A stretch of DNA of 64,000 nucleotides from Cecembia calidifontis (GTDB lineage: Bacteria > Bacteroidota > Bacteroidia > Cytophagales > Cyclobacteriaceae), in the NCBI RefSeq assembly GCF_004216715.1, contig NZ_SGXG01000001.1, forward strand, positions 1,550,001-1,614,000, written 5' to 3'. Below the pieces are notes generated by a model. It made no database searches and had not been told where the DNA came from. It worked only from the letters and a program-made list of their open reading frames with translations. Position numbers and translations under genes: made by a program. This document shows positions 44,597 through 53,911 of the stretch, piece after piece (positions within the stretch are counted from its first letter, which is position 1; the number at the start of each line of letters is the position of its first letter).

Positions 44597-45414
44597 CAGT
44601 TTCTTAATCTCAAATTAATGGTACCCAATTGTCTGTTTTGGATTACATTTACCCTGACGCTGTCCAATGTATCAGGGAGATAAGCAGGATTAAATGGAAG
44701 GATGAATGTCCTGTAAAGTTTTCCTGCCTCTAATCCTCTCAGAGAAAAATTCCCGGATGGAGCTTGGCTTGAGGTGGTACTCCATAAGATGTCATTTTCA
44801 TCGACGGTTACGATGGCTACCCTCTGATTGGCGGGGGAGATACTTCCGCTTGCCCTTCCTGTATTCAGGGAGAGAAAAGGTCTTATTTCAGGATCTAAAG
44901 CAATCATGGGCTCTAAACCTCCGCTGATCTGAAAGGAACTAAATGCATCAAAATCCAGGAAAATATCATGCGATATACCCCCCCGTATGGCATAATTGAC
45001 CAAAAGAATGGGTTCTTTTGCCTGTTCTGAATTGAACAATAATGGAATTCTTTGATTTCCTACGATTATAAAGTTGTCGTCTCCCAAGAGAAGTTTGATT
45101 TCCAGGATATTTCCTTCTGAAAATTCTCCTCTTCCCACCAAAAACTGGGAGCTTGCGGTAAGGGCTCCTACATTTACCCTTTTGTCCGTTTGTGTATTGG
45201 GCAAGAAAACAGGGATGGTATTGTCTGTCCCTCTACCCCCGGTTGTTTTTACTTCTGCACCAAGGATCTCTAGCCAAATCTCATCAAACTCACCGGGCGA
45301 ACCAATAATAAAGACATTGACCAGGCCATTGGATCTGTTTAAGTCTTCCGTAGCACAGGAAAAACAACAAAACAAAAATAAAAGGAAAATCAAGTTGGTC
45401 TTTTTCACACTCAA
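44596..45414 (-). CDS. DUF4382 lipoprotein, first of a pair
   Basis: 272 residues with lipobox (LFCCFSC). The DUF4382 domain is about 28-180 (VNVFIIGSPGEFDEIWLEILG, given by elements IGSPGEFDE and WLEILG), and a carboxypeptidase-regulatory-like beta-sandwich is at 195-270. It is similar to the 45548 product in domain order. The family is a cell-surface or periplasmic lipoprotein of unknown role in Bacteroidetes. It abuts ribD directly. Confidence 0.8.
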   Translation of the reverse strand: MSVKKTNLIFLLFLFCCFSCATEDLNRSNGLVNVFIIGSPGEFDEIWLEILGAEVKTTGGRGTDNTIPVFLPNTQTDKRVNVGALTASSQFLVGRGEFSEGNILEIKLLLGDDNFIIVGNQRIPLLFNSEQAKEPILLVNYAIRGGISHDIFLDFDAFSSFQISGGLEPMIALDPEIRPFLSLNTGRASGSISPANQRVAIVTVDENDILWSTTSSQAPSGNFSLRGLEAGKLYRTFILPFNPAYLPDTLDSVRVNVIQNRQLGTINLRLRN

Positions 45415-45497
45415 ATGTAATCGGAATGGAATAATTTATCAAAAGAAAGGTGGAAGGGCACAGGCTTCGATCTGTTTATTGAAAGGTAAAAAAGAAA

Positions 45498-45530
45498 AAG
45501 AGGCTGTCCCCTTCGATGAGACAGCCTCTT
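45498..45530 (-). terminator. Terminator after the second DUF4382 gene
   Basis: Perfect 11-bp stem AAGAGGCTGTC/GACAGCCTCTT with an 11-base loop. On the minus strand it is followed by a T-rich tail (TTTTCTTTTTT), 17 bases after the stop at 45548. Confidence 0.85.
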
Positions 45531-45547
45531 TGTTTCTATGGTTATGT

Positions 45548-46369
45548 TTATTCCTCTACTGCTTTTTCCAGGATAACCGGATCGAGTTTGGTAATTTGTC
45601 CAACAGGCAGGGTGATGTTTTGGATTAAAGAATCCTGGTAACCTTCTTGTGGAACAAACCAGAAATTATAAGTTCCGCCTCTAAGACCTCTCAAGAGAAA
45701 CATGCCATTGTTGTCTGTGAAAGTACCCACAGTGTCTTGTCCCAAAATGGCAGATACCTGCACCGGTCCGGCTTCAAGAGGAAGTACTGTTCCTTCCACA
45801 GTGGCCAATTCTTGGGCTACTACCCTTAAAACGGGTTTTAGAATATATTGACCGGAGTTGCCTGCCCTTACAATGGATCTGGAAGCGTCAAAATCAATAA
45901 CAAGGTCATAGGAAATTCCTGCCTCTAAGGGCTTATTTACCTTTAGTTTTAAGCCGCTCTGCTGGGCACTGGGTGTTTTCAGGTCTATTCTCCTGCCATT
46001 TTGCATGATATAATTGTCATCACCAAGTACCAACCTGATTTGGGAAATTTCTCCTGCAGGAATTTCCATTTCCCCCAGGTGTTCTGAATTTCCCCCTGTT
46101 AGGGATAGGAGGTTGATTTTATTGTTGTTTCTCTCATAGGGAAGGTTGATCCAGGCGCTTTCGTTAGATTCATTGTTCCCTTTCATCAAAATCCTGACTT
46201 CAAGTATTTCAACCCATACTTCATCATAAGCTGCGGGAGCATCAATAAGGTAAAAGTTGACCCTGGCATGCCCATCACGGATCTGATCCCGATCAGTTTC
46301 CATGTCGCAGGAACTTAAGAAAAAAACGGTCAAAAAAACGAGTGATAAGGATTTAACAAGATTTCTCAT
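45548..46369 (-). CDS. DUF4382 lipoprotein, second of a pair
   Basis: 273 residues with lipobox (FFLSSC). The DUF4382 domain (about 35-185) has LIDAPAAYDEVWVEIL, and the C-terminal carboxypeptidase-regulatory-like domain (195-265) has GMFLLRGLRGGTYNFWF. It is a paralogue of the 44596 gene. It has its own terminator, so the pair is not a simple operon. Confidence 0.8.
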   Translation of the reverse strand: MRNLVKSLSLVFLTVFFLSSCDMETDRDQIRDGHARVNFYLIDAPAAYDEVWVEILEVRILMKGNNESNESAWINLPYERNNNKINLLSLTGGNSEHLGEMEIPAGEISQIRLVLGDDNYIMQNGRRIDLKTPSAQQSGLKLKVNKPLEAGISYDLVIDFDASRSIVRAGNSGQYILKPVLRVVAQELATVEGTVLPLEAGPVQVSAILGQDTVGTFTDNNGMFLLRGLRGGTYNFWFVPQEGYQDSLIQNITLPVGQITKLDPVILEKAVEE

Positions 46370-46486
46370 TTGGTGATTGAATTGGTTTTATCAAAATTCA
46401 GCAAGCTTAATGCCAAAAAATGTTTCAAGCTCTTTTTTTACCAATAAATGGAAGATTTCCTATCAGCTTTAGTATTTTTGGCCATG

Positions 46487-47836
46487 ATGCACTGGGAAAA
46501 ATTATTAAGTTCAGGAAGATTTGATCCTTTGAAGAAAACAAAGGACCCTCAGGATTCCGTCCGGACTGAATTTGAAAAAGATTATGATAGGATTATTTTT
46601 TCTGCACCTTTCCGCAATTTACAGGATAAGACTCAGGTCTTTCCTTTGCCTGAGCACCATTTTGTCCATACCCGTCTGACCCATAGTCTTGAAGTTTCCA
46701 GTGTAGGAAGATCTTTGGGAAAGTCAGTAGGGGAATTCCTTTTGGAAAAACATCCTCATCTGTCTACAATCGGGATCCATGCAGCGGACATTGGGGCTAT
46801 TGTTGCCGCGGCGGCTCTGACCCATGATATTGGCAATCCGCCCTTCGGTCATGCAGGGGAAGAGGCTATTTCTGATTTTTTCAGGCATCATCCTTATGGT
46901 TACGTTTGGCAGCCCTATGTGACTTCTCAAGAATGGGCAGATCTCTGTAATTTTGAAGGAAATGCCCAAGGATTCAGGATGCTTGTTTCCAAAAAGAACG
47001 GGCTGCAATTGTCCTATGCCACCCTTGCTGCATTTACAAAATATCCCCGCCCTTCCCTGGTTTTTGAAAGGAATAAAGAAAGAAGGAGTCAGAAAAAGTA
47101 TGGTTTTTTTTCAGATCAAAAGGATGATTTCAATCACTTGGCAGAGGTTTTGGGTATTGGCAAGGCCAATTCAGATTGTTGGTTAAGGCATCCTTTGGCT
47201 TTTTTGGTGGAGGCAGCCGATGATATCTGCTACAGCATTATTGACCTAGAGGACGGCTGCACACTTGGACTGGTGTCCGTTGAACAAACGATAGCTTTGC
47301 TAGGTAGGATTCTTGGGGAAAAGTTTCAGCCGGAGAAATTGGAAAAATACAGTTTTGAATCCCAGAAGCTGGCCATATTAAGGGCCATGGCCATTGGCAA
47401 ATTGATAGAGGAATGTGTTCAGGCCTTTAAAGAAAAAGAGGAGGATATCCTTAAGGGAGTTTTTGACCAATCTCTGACAGACATAATTCCTGCTGCTCAG
47501 GCATTATCCGAGATTTCCAATCTATCAGTGGAAAAAATCTATCGGTCTAAGCCGGTCTTGGAAAAAGAAGCTGCCGGATTTCAGGTCTTGGAGGGACTGC
47601 TGGAAGTATTTTCGCAGGCGCTCAACCATAAATATTACCAGACAGATTTGTATTCCGGAAAGGACAGGAGCATACTCAGGCTATTGCCCAGTGATTTTCC
47701 AATGGAAGGCTGGGGGGAGCAAACCAATCCCTACCCTATGTTAAGGGCACTGGTGGATTTCATTTCGGGAATGACAGATAAGTTTGCCCTTTCACTGTAT
47801 AGAAAGGTAAAAGGGATTGCACTGCCCGGAACATGA
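46487..47836 (+). CDS. dgt: Deoxyguanosinetriphosphate triphosphohydrolase (dGTPase)
   Basis: 449 residues from ATG 46487 (MHWEKLL), preferred over 46448 because the extra N-terminus does not look like the family. HD-domain metal ligands: HTRLTHSLEV and ALTHDIGNPPFGHAGE. N-terminal FRNLQDKTQVFP is typical. It hydrolyses dGTP to deoxyguanosine and triphosphate, setting dNTP levels. It is convergent with the oxidoreductase gene at 47844. Confidence 0.9.
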   Translation: MHWEKLLSSGRFDPLKKTKDPQDSVRTEFEKDYDRIIFSAPFRNLQDKTQVFPLPEHHFVHTRLTHSLEVSSVGRSLGKSVGEFLLEKHPHLSTIGIHAADIGAIVAAAALTHDIGNPPFGHAGEEAISDFFRHHPYGYVWQPYVTSQEWADLCNFEGNAQGFRMLVSKKNGLQLSYATLAAFTKYPRPSLVFERNKERRSQKKYGFFSDQKDDFNHLAEVLGIGKANSDCWLRHPLAFLVEAADDICYSIIDLEDGCTLGLVSVEQTIALLGRILGEKFQPEKLEKYSFESQKLAILRAMAIGKLIEECVQAFKEKEEDILKGVFDQSLTDIIPAAQALSEISNLSVEKIYRSKPVLEKEAAGFQVLEGLLEVFSQALNHKYYQTDLYSGKDRSILRLLPSDFPMEGWGEQTNPYPMLRALVDFISGMTDKFALSLYRKVKGIALPGT

Positions 47837-47843
47837 TGAAGGA

Positions 47844-48872
47844 TCAAAGTGCTATCCTTCTGCCTTCCCTATTACTTTGAAAAGCAGCTTCAATAATTTC
47901 AAGAACTGAGATTGCTTCCTCTATTTTAACCTTCAATTCTGCTTTTCCAAAAATAGCATCTGCTATGTTTTGATAAAAATACCGGTAATCACCTCTTTCC
48001 GTTGGATAGGGAATTGAAGCATTTTCCAGGTGCAAGGTGCCCCAGGCTTCTGCATTTTCTAATCCCCAATTAGGACCTTCGGGTATTTCCCCTGCCTTGA
48101 AAGCTTTTTCCTGGACATCCAGGCCGTATTTCACATAGCTTCCTTTTTCACCTAAGACCAAAAATTTGGGCAAAGGGGCATTGACCATCACACTGGCCGT
48201 AAGCCTTGTTTTCATTCCCTCATACATCAGGGTAATATCAAAAAAATCATCTGCAACAGCTCCTTTGCGCTGTTTCAATATCTCTGCATAAACCCATTTA
48301 GGTTTGCCAAACAACATGACGGTTTGGTCTATCAAATGAGTGCCCAGATCATAGGTAATGCCATTTCCCGGTACATCTTTCTCTCTCCAGTTGTCCGCCA
48401 AATGTGGCCTAAACCGGTCAAAATGGGATTCGAAATGAACAATCCTTCCCAGCGTTTCCTCTTGGAGCAATTTCCGGATGGTCTGAATGTCACCATCCCA
48501 TCGGCGGTTTTGAAAAACAGAAAGTATCTTTCCTTTTTCCTTGGCCAGTTGATGAAGTATTTTAGTTTCACTGGGATGTACCGTCACCGGCTTATCCACT
48601 ACTACATGCTTACCAGCTTCCAAAGCCATTTTGGCATAATGAAAATGGAACTCATTCGGTGTGACAATGACGATCAGATCAGCTGCATCGGCTTTCAATA
48701 AATCCTCCAAACTTTTGAATATTTGGATTTCGGGATATTTTTCCTTGGAGCGCTCTCCATTTCTTTCCACTACTGCTACCAATTCCAGATCATCACATAC
48801 CGAAATTAGTGGGGCATGCATTTTTTCCGCGACTGACCCATAGCCCACCAATGCTGTTCTGATTTTTTTCAT
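47844..48872 (-). CDS. Gfo/Idh/MocA family NAD(P)-dependent oxidoreductase
   Basis: 342 residues. N-terminal Rossmann domain (1-120) with VGYGSVAEKMHAP and the catalytic-Lys motif GKHVVVDKPVT; C-terminal alpha/beta domain (125-340) with the GITYDLGTHLIDQ His motif. It acts on sugars or inositol-like substrates, but the actual one is unknown. The slyD-like gene lies upstream on the same strand after 43 bases. Confidence 0.9.
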   Translation of the reverse strand: MKKIRTALVGYGSVAEKMHAPLISVCDDLELVAVVERNGERSKEKYPEIQIFKSLEDLLKADAADLIVIVTPNEFHFHYAKMALEAGKHVVVDKPVTVHPSETKILHQLAKEKGKILSVFQNRRWDGDIQTIRKLLQEETLGRIVHFESHFDRFRPHLADNWREKDVPGNGITYDLGTHLIDQTVMLFGKPKWVYAEILKQRKGAVADDFFDITLMYEGMKTRLTASVMVNAPLPKFLVLGEKGSYVKYGLDVQEKAFKAGEIPEGPNWGLENAEAWGTLHLENASIPYPTERGDYRYFYQNIADAIFGKAELKVKIEEAISVLEIIEAAFQSNREGRRIAL

Positions 48873-48915
48873 CTTTCCATTCTTAATTCATAATTCTCCA
48901 TTTTTCATTCTTCTA

Positions 48916-49428
48916 TCAATGATGATGCCCTCCAGGTCCATGCACATGTCCATGGTCAATTTCTTCGGGATCGGCATCACGGATGGATACAATTTCCCCT
49001 TTGAAATAAAGGTCCAAGCCGGCCAAAGGGGAGTTAAAATCCATGTGAACACCCTTGTAATCAATTTTTGTGATTTCCCCTCTGAGTTGATTGCCCTGAT
49101 CATCCTGCATCGGGATGACTTTGCCCACTTTTAAGATGTCTTTTTGTTTTTTGCCGTTCTCTTTGAAATTGGCCTTAGGAATGATGACTTTTTTACTTTC
49201 ATCATAATCCCCATAACCGTTCTCAAAATCTATAAAAACCTCAAAGGATTCCCCTGCACTTTTTCCCTCAATGGCTTCTTCCAGTTTGGGCAAAATATTT
49301 CCGGCACCAAAGAGGAAATAAAAAGGTTTTTCTTTGGAAACTCTTTCAAAAAATTCTTTTCCATTTTCACCGTCATCCACATGCAGTTCATAAGCGATGG
49401 CGACAACTTTATTTTTTTCTACTTTCAT
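48916..49428 (-). CDS. slyD: FKBP-type peptidyl-prolyl isomerase, SlyD type
   Basis: 170 residues from ATG 49428 (MKVEKNKVV), chosen over 49497 because the longer form adds a non-family stretch. FKBP domain with the inserted flap of SlyD (about 70-120) and the split catalytic region. The C-terminus is His-rich (HGHVHGPGGHHH), a nickel-binding tail as in SlyD. It is a cytoplasmic chaperone/prolyl isomerase. Confidence 0.88.
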   Translation of the reverse strand: MKVEKNKVVAIAYELHVDDGENGKEFFERVSKEKPFYFLFGAGNILPKLEEAIEGKSAGESFEVFIDFENGYGDYDESKKVIIPKANFKENGKKQKDILKVGKVIPMQDDQGNQLRGEITKIDYKGVHMDFNSPLAGLDLYFKGEIVSIRDADPEEIDHGHVHGPGGHHH

Positions 49429-49471
49429 CTTTACCTTAATTAAATCAAGGTATAAAAATAAGAGAAGAATT

Positions 49472-50246
49472 TTAAATCCACCCAGCGCCGAGGGCAATAG
49501 AAATTAAAATAAGCATGACGGCCACAGTTATCTGAAGAAATTTAAGTGTCACTTTTTTCAGGAGTTTGTTGCCTAAGTAGGCACCAATAATGGCAGATAG
49601 GGTAGCCATGGAGACGAGTAGGATATTATCCATTAGGTCGGCCTTCAGGAACCTGGTGGCATATCCACTTAATCTTGTGAAATCGACAAAAGTGGAAACT
49701 ACCACAGCAGTACCAATAAAGGCTTCTTTGGATAAATCTGCTTTGATCAAAAAGGCTGAGCGTAGGCCGCCTTGATTTCCGGAAAGCCCCCCGAAGAACC
49801 CGCTTAACATCCCTCCAATAGGAAGTTTTTCCTTACCAAATTGCAGTTTCTGGAAATAAGGGATCAGGTCCATGGAAGCAAAAATGATCAGGAGAATGGA
49901 GATGATGAACTTGACCGGTTCAACCGTAAAAGTTTTTCCAAACAGTTGATAAGAGAAAAGCGGTTCCCAATCTGTAATGTTGAGCAATACCCAAGAACCT
50001 GCAAAAGCGGCAATCACGGCAGGGATGCCAAAGGAGACTAAAACTGCTTTACCTGCTTTATGACCCACTAAAATGAGCTTGAAAAAGTTGTTGAAAAAAT
50101 GCACCACACCAGTTCAATGCAATAGCCAGTTCCACTGGGAAGAACACCACAAAGACCGGGGTCAAAATCGTTCCCAAGCCAAAACCCGAAAAAAAGGTCA
50201 ATATGGCAACCAGGAATGGGGTAATGGAGATGACAAAGATTTCCAT
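49472..50246 (-). pseudogene. TauE/SafE-type sulfite exporter with a frameshift
   Basis: The 5' part (from ATG 50246, MEIFVISITPFL) and the 3' part (to 49472) are in different frames. They join at about 50112 if one A is removed from TTGAACTGG, giving ALTGVVHFFNN and a protein of about 257 residues with eight or so helices. The family exports sulfite or sulfonates. The break may be real or a sequencing error. It sits next to a SulP transporter, which fits an anion-transport theme. Confidence 0.7.
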
Positions 50247-50324
50247 AAGTTTTGTATTGAAATTAGGTCTTGGACAAAAAATATCCAAGACCTATGAAGA
50301 GCTTCAAGAAAGCTATTCTATTGA

Positions 50325-51881
50325 TTAAGCCATCGCTTTTTCCTCCTCCAATATGATTTTAAATGCGGGATCATCATCGGTATAGTTGACATTGATGATT
50401 TTTTCGGCTTTGCTTAATAACACCCTACTCGAGCTATCCAGATGACGGATATAAACCGTCTTGCCCAATTTTTCGTAGCGTTCTGTCACTTTATGGATGG
50501 CATCTATGCCCGAATGGTCCACAATTCGGCTTTCTGCAAAATCGATGACGATTTCTTCTGGGTCATTAATGGGGTCGAATTTTTGTCCAAAAGTCATGGC
50601 TGATGCGAAGAAAAGTGGGCCGAAAATTTCATAATGCTTTACACCGTTTTCGTCTACTTTTTTTCTGGCCCTGATCATTTTGGCATTTTGCCAAGCGAAG
50701 ACTAAAGCGGAAATGATGACACCGATAAGAACGGCAAGTGCAAGGTTATGTAAAAACACTGTCACCATAGTAACAGTTACCATGACCAAAACATCATGGA
50801 ATGGAACTTTTCTAAAGACCTTCAAAGACGCCCATTCAAAAGTCCCAATGGCCACCATAAACATCAGTCCTACCAATGCCGCCATTGGAATCATTTCGAT
50901 ATAGTTAGAAAGGAAAAGGATAAAAACCAATAATCCAATAGATGCGACTATTCCTGAGATCCTGTTTTTACCACCGGCATTGACATTGATAAGGGATTGG
51001 CCGATCATGGCACAGCCTCCCATGCCTCCAAAGAATCCTGTGGTTAAATTGGCCACCCCTTGGGCCACACATTCTTTATTACCATGGCCCCTGGTTTCAG
51101 TGATTTCATCAATCAGGGTCAAAGTCAGCAAGCTTTCAATCAAACCTACCCCGGCCATGATGGCTGAATAGGGAAGAATAATCATAAAAGTTTCCCAATT
51201 GAGAGGCACCATGGGAATATGGAATTTAGGTAGGCCACCGCTGATGGAGGCCAAATCCCCAACTGTTTTGGTATCAATTCCCCCAAATATCACTATGGCT
51301 GAAATGGTAAAAATGGCCACCAAGGCAGAGGGTACAGCCGTTGTCAATTTTGGCAAATATTTAATGATTGCCATCGTAAGAAGCACGAGGCCAATCATGA
51401 CATACAATGGTGTACCGGACATCCATGTAGTCATTCCATCGGCAGTTGTAAATTTAAACTGTTCAAATTGGGACATTGCAATCACAATGGCCAAGCCGTT
51501 GACAAAGCCAAACATTACCGGATGGGGCACCAATCGGATCAATTTCCCAAGTTTCAATACACCGACTAAGATTTGAATAAGTCCCATTAGTACTACAGCG
51601 GCAAATAGGTATTCTACTCCATGGGTAGCAATCAAGGCGACTACTACTACAGCAATGGCACCTGTAGCACCGGAAATCATACCAGGTCTTCCGCCGAGAA
51701 TAGAAGTAATCAAGCCAATGATAAAGGCTGTATATAACCCAACTAAGGGACTTACGCCCGCAATCAAGGAGAATGCAACTGCTTCAGGAACAAGGGCCAA
51801 GGCTACAGTCAAGCCGGATAATACTTCATCTTTCAGATTTGCCTGGGCAGGTTTGAACAGGTTGTAAAATAATTGGGTCAT
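50325..51881 (-). CDS. SulP-family anion transporter with STAS domain
   Basis: 518 residues. About eleven to twelve membrane helices with the SulP signature near the start (LVPEAVAFSLIAGVSPLVGLY, seen as PEAVAFS and GVSPLVGLY) and the GGCAMIGQSLINVNAGGKNR segment (elements GGCAMIGQS, NVNAGG) in the second half. A C-terminal STAS domain covers about 420-515 (DFAESRIVDHSGIDAI). The substrate may be sulfate or bicarbonate; sequence does not decide. A probable operon with the upstream gene is not supported. Confidence 0.9.
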   Translation of the reverse strand: MTQLFYNLFKPAQANLKDEVLSGLTVALALVPEAVAFSLIAGVSPLVGLYTAFIIGLITSILGGRPGMISGATGAIAVVVVALIATHGVEYLFAAVVLMGLIQILVGVLKLGKLIRLVPHPVMFGFVNGLAIVIAMSQFEQFKFTTADGMTTWMSGTPLYVMIGLVLLTMAIIKYLPKLTTAVPSALVAIFTISAIVIFGGIDTKTVGDLASISGGLPKFHIPMVPLNWETFMIILPYSAIMAGVGLIESLLTLTLIDEITETRGHGNKECVAQGVANLTTGFFGGMGGCAMIGQSLINVNAGGKNRISGIVASIGLLVFILFLSNYIEMIPMAALVGLMFMVAIGTFEWASLKVFRKVPFHDVLVMVTVTMVTVFLHNLALAVLIGVIISALVFAWQNAKMIRARKKVDENGVKHYEIFGPLFFASAMTFGQKFDPINDPEEIVIDFAESRIVDHSGIDAIHKVTERYEKLGKTVYIRHLDSSSRVLLSKAEKIINVNYTDDDPAFKIILEEEKAMA

Positions 51882-52375
51882 TATACTATAATTTTAGTAA
51901 TTTCGGATAGGATAAATTATTTGATACCTTCCTTTAGGGAAGGCAGGGTTGGGATGTCTAAAAATATTTTTCAGGGTGGAGTTACAGTCATCCTGTTGTT
52001 TGTCTTTTATAAGATAAGTAACAAGCTGCAAAGATACCTTGAAATCTTGAATAAAACAGAATAATCTTTGATATTAAAATAATTTATGGTTCTTTGTTGT
52101 ATATTTATGTCTTCGAAATCGATTGTTTTGAAATAAAATACGGTTTTTTGAGGAATCATTGTTTTACAGGGGATACCATTATCTGCACCTCGGTATTCTC
52201 CAAGAGAAGTGAAGTTGAATGGGTAAGGTCAAAAGATACCAATATTTCAAATTTTTCCGGGCTAAACCTGCTAACACCTGGAAAAGATGGAAGTACAAGT
52301 TCAAAAAGAGGAATGGATAGCCTAAGTATTGGAAAGTTAACCTTGACTGGTTAAATTCGGAAAAACCCAAGCCAT
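51882..52375. other. Intergenic stretch without a gene
   Basis: Two overlapping open frames of 86 codons on opposite strands have no recognisable features. It contains the divergent promoters of sulP and the K+ channel gene. Confidence 0.5.
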
Positions 52376-53188
52376 ATGTCCTTATTGCCATCCAAATCCC
52401 GTCTGGCTCATATTGTTTTTGAAAGTGATGACAGGGCATCTAAAACCTTCGACCTTTCAGTACTGCTGTTGATTTTGGGCTCTTTAGCAGTGGTAATTTT
52501 GGATTATGAGCCATCTTTGAATAAAAAGTATCATTACGAATTTTATGTTTTGGAATGGATTTTTACAGGCCTTTTTACCCTAGAGTATCTTTTAAGGATT
52601 TGGTTGAGCAAGAGGAAATTGGGATATTTTTTCAGTTTCTATGGAATGGTGGATTTATTGGCCATAATACCCACTTACCTGAGTCTGTTTTTGATCAACA
52701 CACAGTTTTTGGTGGTCATCAGGGCTTTGCGGCTGTTAAGGGTGGTAAGGATTTTCAAATTAAGCAGGTATTTGCGTGAAGCAGAGACATTAAAAACAGC
52801 ATTAAGGAATTCCCGTACCAAAATCCAGTTATTCGTAGGGACAGTTCTGACAATAGTATTGATAACAGGCACCTTGATGTTCGTCATCGAAGGACCGGAA
52901 AGCGGCTATACCAGTATTGGGGTTTCTATGTATTGGGCAATCGTAACGCTTACTACGGTGGGTTATGGGGATATTACACCAATTACCCCTTTGGGAAAAT
53001 TTTTATCATCTGTCATCATGCTGTTGGGTTATGCCATAATAGCGGTTCCAACCGGTATCGTTAGTTCCGAGCTGACAGCCGTACAAGGAACCATTCAAAG
53101 TTCAGGGAAAAAAGTTTGTCCTACATGTAAGTCTAGACATTTGGATGATGATGCCAATTATTGCAAATATTGTGGAGAAGCCTTATAA
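52376..53188 (+). CDS. Voltage-gated K+ channel with C-terminal zinc ribbon
   Basis: 270 residues. Six predicted helices; S4 is positively charged (RALRLLRVVRIFKLSRYLR, elements RALRLLR and VVRIFK); the selectivity filter TTVGYGD is between the last two helices. The C-terminus carries a CxxC...CxxC zinc-ribbon (CPTC and CKYC) after a short linker, unusual for a bacterial Kv channel. It is an inner-membrane ion channel. Its last six bases overlap the end of convergent lspA. Confidence 0.9.
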   Translation: MSLLPSKSRLAHIVFESDDRASKTFDLSVLLLILGSLAVVILDYEPSLNKKYHYEFYVLEWIFTGLFTLEYLLRIWLSKRKLGYFFSFYGMVDLLAIIPTYLSLFLINTQFLVVIRALRLLRVVRIFKLSRYLREAETLKTALRNSRTKIQLFVGTVLTIVLITGTLMFVIEGPESGYTSIGVSMYWAIVTLTTVGYGDITPITPLGKFLSSVIMLLGYAIIAVPTGIVSSELTAVQGTIQSSGKKVCPTCKSRHLDDDANYCKYCGEAL

Positions 53189-53836
53189 ATTGGTGTTTTC
53201 TTCTCCTTCAATGAACTGCTTTTGGATTTCGTCAATTTCTTCTGTTTTCTGTTCGGCAAGTTTTTCATCAAAGAACCTACCTTGGAAAACCAGTATAATG
53301 GCCACTCCGATAAATATAGCTGCATCCGCAATATTGAAAATCGGCCACAAAGCTGTATAGCTTCCTCCCCAGATAGGTATCCAATCCGGCAGATACCCTT
53401 CCCAAATATCAATGTAAAACATGTCAATTACCTGCCCATGAAACCAGGGAGTCGGGGCATTATAAGGCGCATTGTTTAACCATACACCGTAAAATATACT
53501 GTCAATCAGGTTGCCAATAGCTCCGCCAAGTATCATGGATATGCAGATAATATATCCCGGATGCATTTTCTTTTTGATGATATGGAAGAGGTAATACCCG
53601 ATGCCGAACATAGCTATCAGACGGAAGCTTGTAAGGATCATTTTTCCATACTCCGTTCCTATCTGCATTCCAAAGGCCATACCGGGATTGGTGGTATAAT
53701 GCAGTTTGAACCATTCCCCGAATACCTTTATCTGTCCAGGTGTGCCAAAATCCATCTGATAATGGACCAACATTTTTACCGCCTGGTCTATAAGGATCAC
53801 TAATAGCGCAATGCCAAAGTATTTGAAGTATTTCAT
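53183..53836 (-). CDS. lspA: Lipoprotein signal peptidase (signal peptidase II)
   Basis: 217 residues, longer than the typical 160-170 because of a larger loop and a charged tail. Four membrane helices. Catalytic Asp residues: GGAIGNLIDS and FNIADAAIFIG. It cuts prolipoproteins before the lipidated Cys; many lipoproteins in this window depend on it. It follows ileS on the same strand. Confidence 0.93.
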   Translation of the reverse strand: MKYFKYFGIALLVILIDQAVKMLVHYQMDFGTPGQIKVFGEWFKLHYTTNPGMAFGMQIGTEYGKMILTSFRLIAMFGIGYYLFHIIKKKMHPGYIICISMILGGAIGNLIDSIFYGVWLNNAPYNAPTPWFHGQVIDMFYIDIWEGYLPDWIPIWGGSYTALWPIFNIADAAIFIGVAIILVFQGRFFDEKLAEQKTEEIDEIQKQFIEGEENTNL

Positions 53837-53847
53837 GAATATCTATT

Positions 53848-53901
53848 AAAGGCCACAGATTTAAGGAATATTTTGAAATATTTCCCAATCTGCGGCCTGT
53901 A
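53848..53901 (-). terminator. Inverted repeat between ileS and lspA
   Basis: Nested: AGGCCGCAGATT pairs with AATCTGTGGCCT (one mismatch), and inside it GGAAATATTTC pairs imperfectly with the AATATTCC side. A short T run follows on the minus strand. It may partly end ileS transcription before lspA. Confidence 0.5.
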
Positions 53902-53911
53902 TTTTTTGATG

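Noticed and set aside
52094..52354. Opposing 86-codon frames between sulP and the K+ channel
   Set aside because: No family resemblance, no signal peptide or start context.
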